Shown piece by piece: positions 5,297 to 7,685 of a DNA stretch of 7,685 bases. Every line of letters starts with the position of its first letter. Within the stretch, counting starts at the first letter, position 1. The stretch spans positions 1-7,685 of the forward strand of contig JAJYCH010000204.1 of the NCBI GenBank assembly GCA_021778575.1, read 5' to 3'. Under the pieces are notes generated by a model. The model ran no database searches. It had not been told where the DNA came from and worked only from the letters and a program-made list of their open reading frames with translations. The stretch is from Planctomycetota bacterium (GTDB lineage Bacteria; Planctomycetota; Planctomycetia; Isosphaerales; Isosphaeraceae). The translations under genes and the position numbers were made by a program.

Positions 5297-6790
5297 ATGA
5301 AATTCTGGCCCAGAATCCGTTCCGCGAGCCAGCCGGGTCCGGCAATCGCCCCGAGTCTGCGCGCGATCCGACGCCCCGTCCGATCGTTCGAGACCCTCGA
5401 AAGCCGGATGCTGCTCTCTGATGCAACTCCGACACCAAAACCGTTTGTCGATCTTACCGCCAACCTGGTTAAGGTCGAGGCTTATTATCCGACGCTGGTC
5501 GAACCTTCGTCGGCGGTGGTCGGCCCCAGCTCGCAAACGACGACCGCGACCGGGCTCCAGGACGATTGGTTCGCACTCGCGCCTTCGGCGGCAACGCCCG
5601 CCGTTCGGGTCGATCTCCTCCTCGCGCCCGACCAGACCAACGCAAATGGCCAGCTTCTCGTTTCGAGCGGAGCCGGTCAGCTTCTCTATCGCGTTCCGCT
5701 CGCCAACGTCGAGGCACTCCACGCTGAATTGCCGATCCCCACCGACCCGGCCACGACGCCTTCGACTCTGGGAATCGACCTCCTGGTCACTCATCAATCG
5801 GCCGGCCCGGCAATTCCGGGGTTGATTCACCTGGCGATTTACTGGAATGACGAGATCCCCGCGAACGACCCGTTCCCTCGCCAACAACCCCAGAACTTGA
5901 ACAGTCCGGTGTCGGGTTCACCGGTGCTCGGGCCGGTTGTCTCGTCGCCGAGCTTGTTTGGGGTTTCCTACTCCCCCTGGGTGGCGACGGTCTTGAGCAT
6001 GCCGAGTTTCGGGCCGACCATGGGGAGCACCGACGGAGTGACTTCTGGTCCGACATCATCCGATGATCCGTCGGACCTGATCGGGCGAACTCCCATCGCT
6101 CCGATTCGTCCCGGACCTTCCTCGGAATCGCAGTCCGGTTCCGCCGATCCTCGATCGTCAGGACTGATCGGGTTGTATCCGACCGATCGATCGACGGCTT
6201 CCGGCACTCCACTCCCGCCCATCCGATCGGCGAACGTCGGCCCGTTGCCGCTCAGTGGTCCGACTCCTGACGGCGGGATCTTCGCTCATCCCAACCGGAA
6301 GCAATCGGATGCCGAGAACGGCCTTCAGACCAATCTCACGGTAGAACTTGAGCCGGTGATCGAGCCGGAAAAGAAGGTCGAAAAGCCGATCGATCACGTC
6401 TCGGCAGATCCCCTGTTACCGCTGCCGGTACCCTTCGTTCTGGTCCGCCGGAAGCTTCCCGTGGCGCTGAAGTCGGATGTCGAACTTTCGAGCGAAGCTT
6501 CCGCTTCCGGCCCATTCCTCCTCCCGCAACTGGCGGATCTCTCGAACGCGGCCGGTCCTGTCCGTTCCCAGGCAAGCGATCGAGAATCCGAGATCCAATC
6601 CGTGGGCCGTCGCCCTGACGCCTCGCTGCGAATCGGGCCTTCGATCGCCGGTGTGCTGGTGAGTGCAGTGAGCCTGTTCTGCTGCTTGATCGGTCCGGAT
6701 TGCGAGTCGTCGCTGGCCGCCTGGCGCAAAGAAGGCCGGTCGATCGGTCGACGATTCGAATCTCGCCCGGGCTCCGGCCTGGAACGTTGA
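5297..6790 (+). CDS. LEPR-XLL-type secreted protein with C-terminal membrane anchor
   Basis: The 497-residue product carries a variant of the planctomycete LEPR-XLL N-terminal motif: an Arg-rich lead (RAIRRPVRS, 22-30) then FETLESRMLLSD (31-42), with Ser replacing the usual Pro. Residues about 50-185 alternate hydrophobic and polar stretches (VRVDLLLAP, GQLLYRVPL, GIDLLVTHQ, IHLAIYW), as in a beta-sandwich domain. Residues 190-330 are Pro/Ser/Gly/Thr-rich and probably disordered. A hydrophobic segment near 448-466 (SIAGVLVSAVSLFCCLIG) is followed by an Arg/Lys-rich tail, suggesting a C-terminal anchor with a cytoplasmic end. LEPR-XLL proteins are usually large surface or adhesin-like proteins; this one is small. 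No enzymatic motif is visible. The frame is open from 5093, but ATG 5297 has GAAGGG at 5285-5290, six bases upstream, and places the motif near the N-terminus, as in the family. Confidence 0.75.
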   Translation: MKFWPRIRSASQPGPAIAPSLRAIRRPVRSFETLESRMLLSDATPTPKPFVDLTANLVKVEAYYPTLVEPSSAVVGPSSQTTTATGLQDDWFALAPSAATPAVRVDLLLAPDQTNANGQLLVSSGAGQLLYRVPLANVEALHAELPIPTDPATTPSTLGIDLLVTHQSAGPAIPGLIHLAIYWNDEIPANDPFPRQQPQNLNSPVSGSPVLGPVVSSPSLFGVSYSPWVATVLSMPSFGPTMGSTDGVTSGPTSSDDPSDLIGRTPIAPIRPGPSSESQSGSADPRSSGLIGLYPTDRSTASGTPLPPIRSANVGPLPLSGPTPDGGIFAHPNRKQSDAENGLQTNLTVELEPVIEPEKKVEKPIDHVSADPLLPLPVPFVLVRRKLPVALKSDVELSSEASASGPFLLPQLADLSNAAGPVRSQASDRESEIQSVGRRPDASLRIGPSIAGVLVSAVSLFCCLIGPDCESSLAAWRKEGRSIGRRFESRPGSGLER

Positions 6791-6816
6791 CTTGCAAGCG
6801 AGCGGCGCGTCAGAAT
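6787..6816 (+). promoter_or_regulatory. Candidate promoter for the Tat-TldD gene
   Basis: TTGACT at 6787-6792 (five of six to the -35 consensus) and CAGAAT at 6811-6816 (four of six to -10) are separated by 18 bases. The -35 overlaps the TGA stop of the LEPR-type gene (6788-6790). The leader would be about 80-85 bases. The gene could also be read from the upstream transcript, as the gap is only 116 bases. Confidence 0.4.
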
Positions 6817-6893
6817 AACGCCCCGGGGAGACCGCGCTCTCCTCCGCCCTCGCCATTCGACGATGACCCGGGCCTCTCGACGAACCTACGCGT

Positions 6894-6898
6894 GGGAG
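6894..6898 (+). promoter_or_regulatory. Ribosome binding site deciding the TldD-like start
   Basis: GGGAG at 6894-6898 is eight bases before the TTG at 6907. It favours this TTG over the GTG at 6892, which overlaps the site, and over the adjacent TTG at 6910. Confidence 0.55.
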
Positions 6899-6906
6899 AC
6901 AGACTC

Positions 6907-7659
6907 TTGTTGCGTTCACGCAGGCAATTCCTCGGCGAATGCGGAGCAGGCGCGGCCACGCTGGCCGCCCTCGGTGTCTGGCCCCATTCGACCGAGGCCG
7001 GCACGCCCGACCCGGCGAAGCTCGCCGAACTCTCCGCCTTCGCTCTCGATCAGGCGAAGTCCGCCGGCGCGACTTATGCCGATATCCGGATCAATCGCTA
7101 CCGGAGCCAGGCCGTCACCTTCCGGTCCCAAATGGACCGGACGACCGGCAAACCGGTCGAGGTTCCCACCGTCGCTGATACCTCATCCTTCGGATTCGGA
7201 CTTCGGGTTCTCGCCGACGGTGCCTGGGGTTTCTCGGCTTCGAGCGACGTGAGCAAGGCCGCGATCGCCCTCGCCGCGACGGAGGCCGTGGCCATCGCCA
7301 AGGCCAACGCTCCGCTCCGGCGCGAGCCGGTCAAGCTTGCTCCCACTCCGTCGTACAAGGATGTCTACCGAACCCCGGTGACGACCGACCCCTTCACGAT
7401 CCCGATCGAACAGAAGCTCGAGCTCCTCCGCTCGGTCGCCACCGAGGCGAGGAAGATCGATGGGGTCTTCTCGGTCACATCCTTCATCGCCTGCCGGGCC
7501 GAGGATCGCTTTTTCGCTTCGACCGAAGGGAGCGTGATCGAGCAGCACATCATTCAAGTGGCGCCCGAGTTCACGGCAACGGTGATCGAAGCCGGCCGCA
7601 AGCTCAAGTCGCGGACCTATCGGCCCGATTCGGTCACCTCGGGTTACGAAGCCGTCTAG
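6907..7659 (+). CDS. Tat-exported TldD/PmbA-family protein, apparently cut short by TAG
   Basis: From TTG 6907 the frame gives 250 residues. The N-terminus is a twin-arginine signal, S4-R-R-Q-F-L-G, then a hydrophobic stretch (CGAGAATLAALGVW, 12-25) with a likely cut near T-E-A31. The rest matches the N-terminal part of the TldD/PmbA (TldE) family: ALDQAKSAGATYADIRINRYRSQAVTFRS, GFGLRVLADGAWGFSASSD (96-114), then the middle domain (EQKLELLRSVATEARKIDGVFSVTSF, FFASTEGSVIEQHI). TldD-family proteins are usually about 450-550 residues and carry HExxxH metal ligands further on; none is reached before TAG at 7657-7659. After the TAG the same frame continues R-A-S-L-F-Y-N-A to the window edge, which would follow GYEAV well. 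I therefore read this as a nonsense change (GAG to TAG is one base), a sequencing error or a decaying gene. E. coli TldD acts in the cytoplasm; the Tat signal predicts export here. Confidence 0.8.
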   Translation: MLRSRRQFLGECGAGAATLAALGVWPHSTEAGTPDPAKLAELSAFALDQAKSAGATYADIRINRYRSQAVTFRSQMDRTTGKPVEVPTVADTSSFGFGLRVLADGAWGFSASSDVSKAAIALAATEAVAIAKANAPLRREPVKLAPTPSYKDVYRTPVTTDPFTIPIEQKLELLRSVATEARKIDGVFSVTSFIACRAEDRFFASTEGSVIEQHIIQVAPEFTATVIEAGRKLKSRTYRPDSVTSGYEAV

Positions 7660-7685
7660 CGTGCCAGCCTGTTTTACAACGCCCA

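Noticed and set aside
6700..6906. Upstream extension of the TldD-like protein from 6700
   Set aside because: It overlaps the LEPR-type gene, and the Tat signal and GGGAG site both point to the TTG at 6907.

Overview
The window looks like chromosomal DNA of a GC-rich planctomycete, probably from the Isosphaeraceae or Gemmataceae side of the phylum. This is inferred from three things: a truncated gene at the left edge with a planctomycete-type cytochrome c N-terminus (CLRCH haem motif), a secreted protein with a variant LEPR-XLL motif (FETLESRMLLS), and generally high GC with GATC-rich coding sequence. No tRNA, rRNA, CRISPR array, transposase or phage gene was seen.

Layout. 1-147 (-): 5' end of a PSCyt1-type secreted cytochrome gene, cut by the window edge. 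148-543: about 400 bases without a convincing gene, holding the divergent control region. 544-2775 (+): two tandem exported serine hydrolases of the penicillin-binding/beta-lactamase fold, one class A-like and one class C/esterase VIII-like, 45 bases apart and probably one operon. 2776-3046: intergenic DNA with a perfect GC-rich hairpin and a 14-base inverted repeat resembling a REP/BIME or small MITE-like unit, then a candidate promoter. 3047-4096 (+): ferrochelatase (hemH/cpfC) with cysteines placed as in [2Fe-2S] ferrochelatases. 4228-4581 (+): small secreted Tyr/Pro-rich protein. 4588-5079 (-): DUF2127-type four-helix membrane protein, tail to tail with the previous gene. 5080-5296: divergent intergenic region with a perfect 16-base palindrome followed by a T run. 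5297-6790 (+): LEPR-XLL-type surface protein with a C-terminal membrane anchor. 6907-7659 (+): Tat-exported TldD/PmbA-family protein that stops at a TAG after 250 codons, before the protease motif; the reading frame appears to continue as coding sequence beyond the stop.

How the genes work together. There is no single pathway. Most products are predicted to leave the cytoplasm or sit in the membrane (cytochrome, two hydrolases, Tyr/Pro-rich protein, DUF2127 protein, LEPR protein, Tat-TldD). Ferrochelatase is the one clear housekeeping enzyme; its haem product could serve cytochromes such as the one at the left edge, but nothing in the sequence links their regulation. I see no clear new multi-gene system. 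The items most worth a second look are the apparent nonsense codon in the Tat-TldD gene, the REP/MITE-like repeat before hemH, the 16-base divergent palindrome, and the 16-base motif repeated in two reading frames inside hemH.
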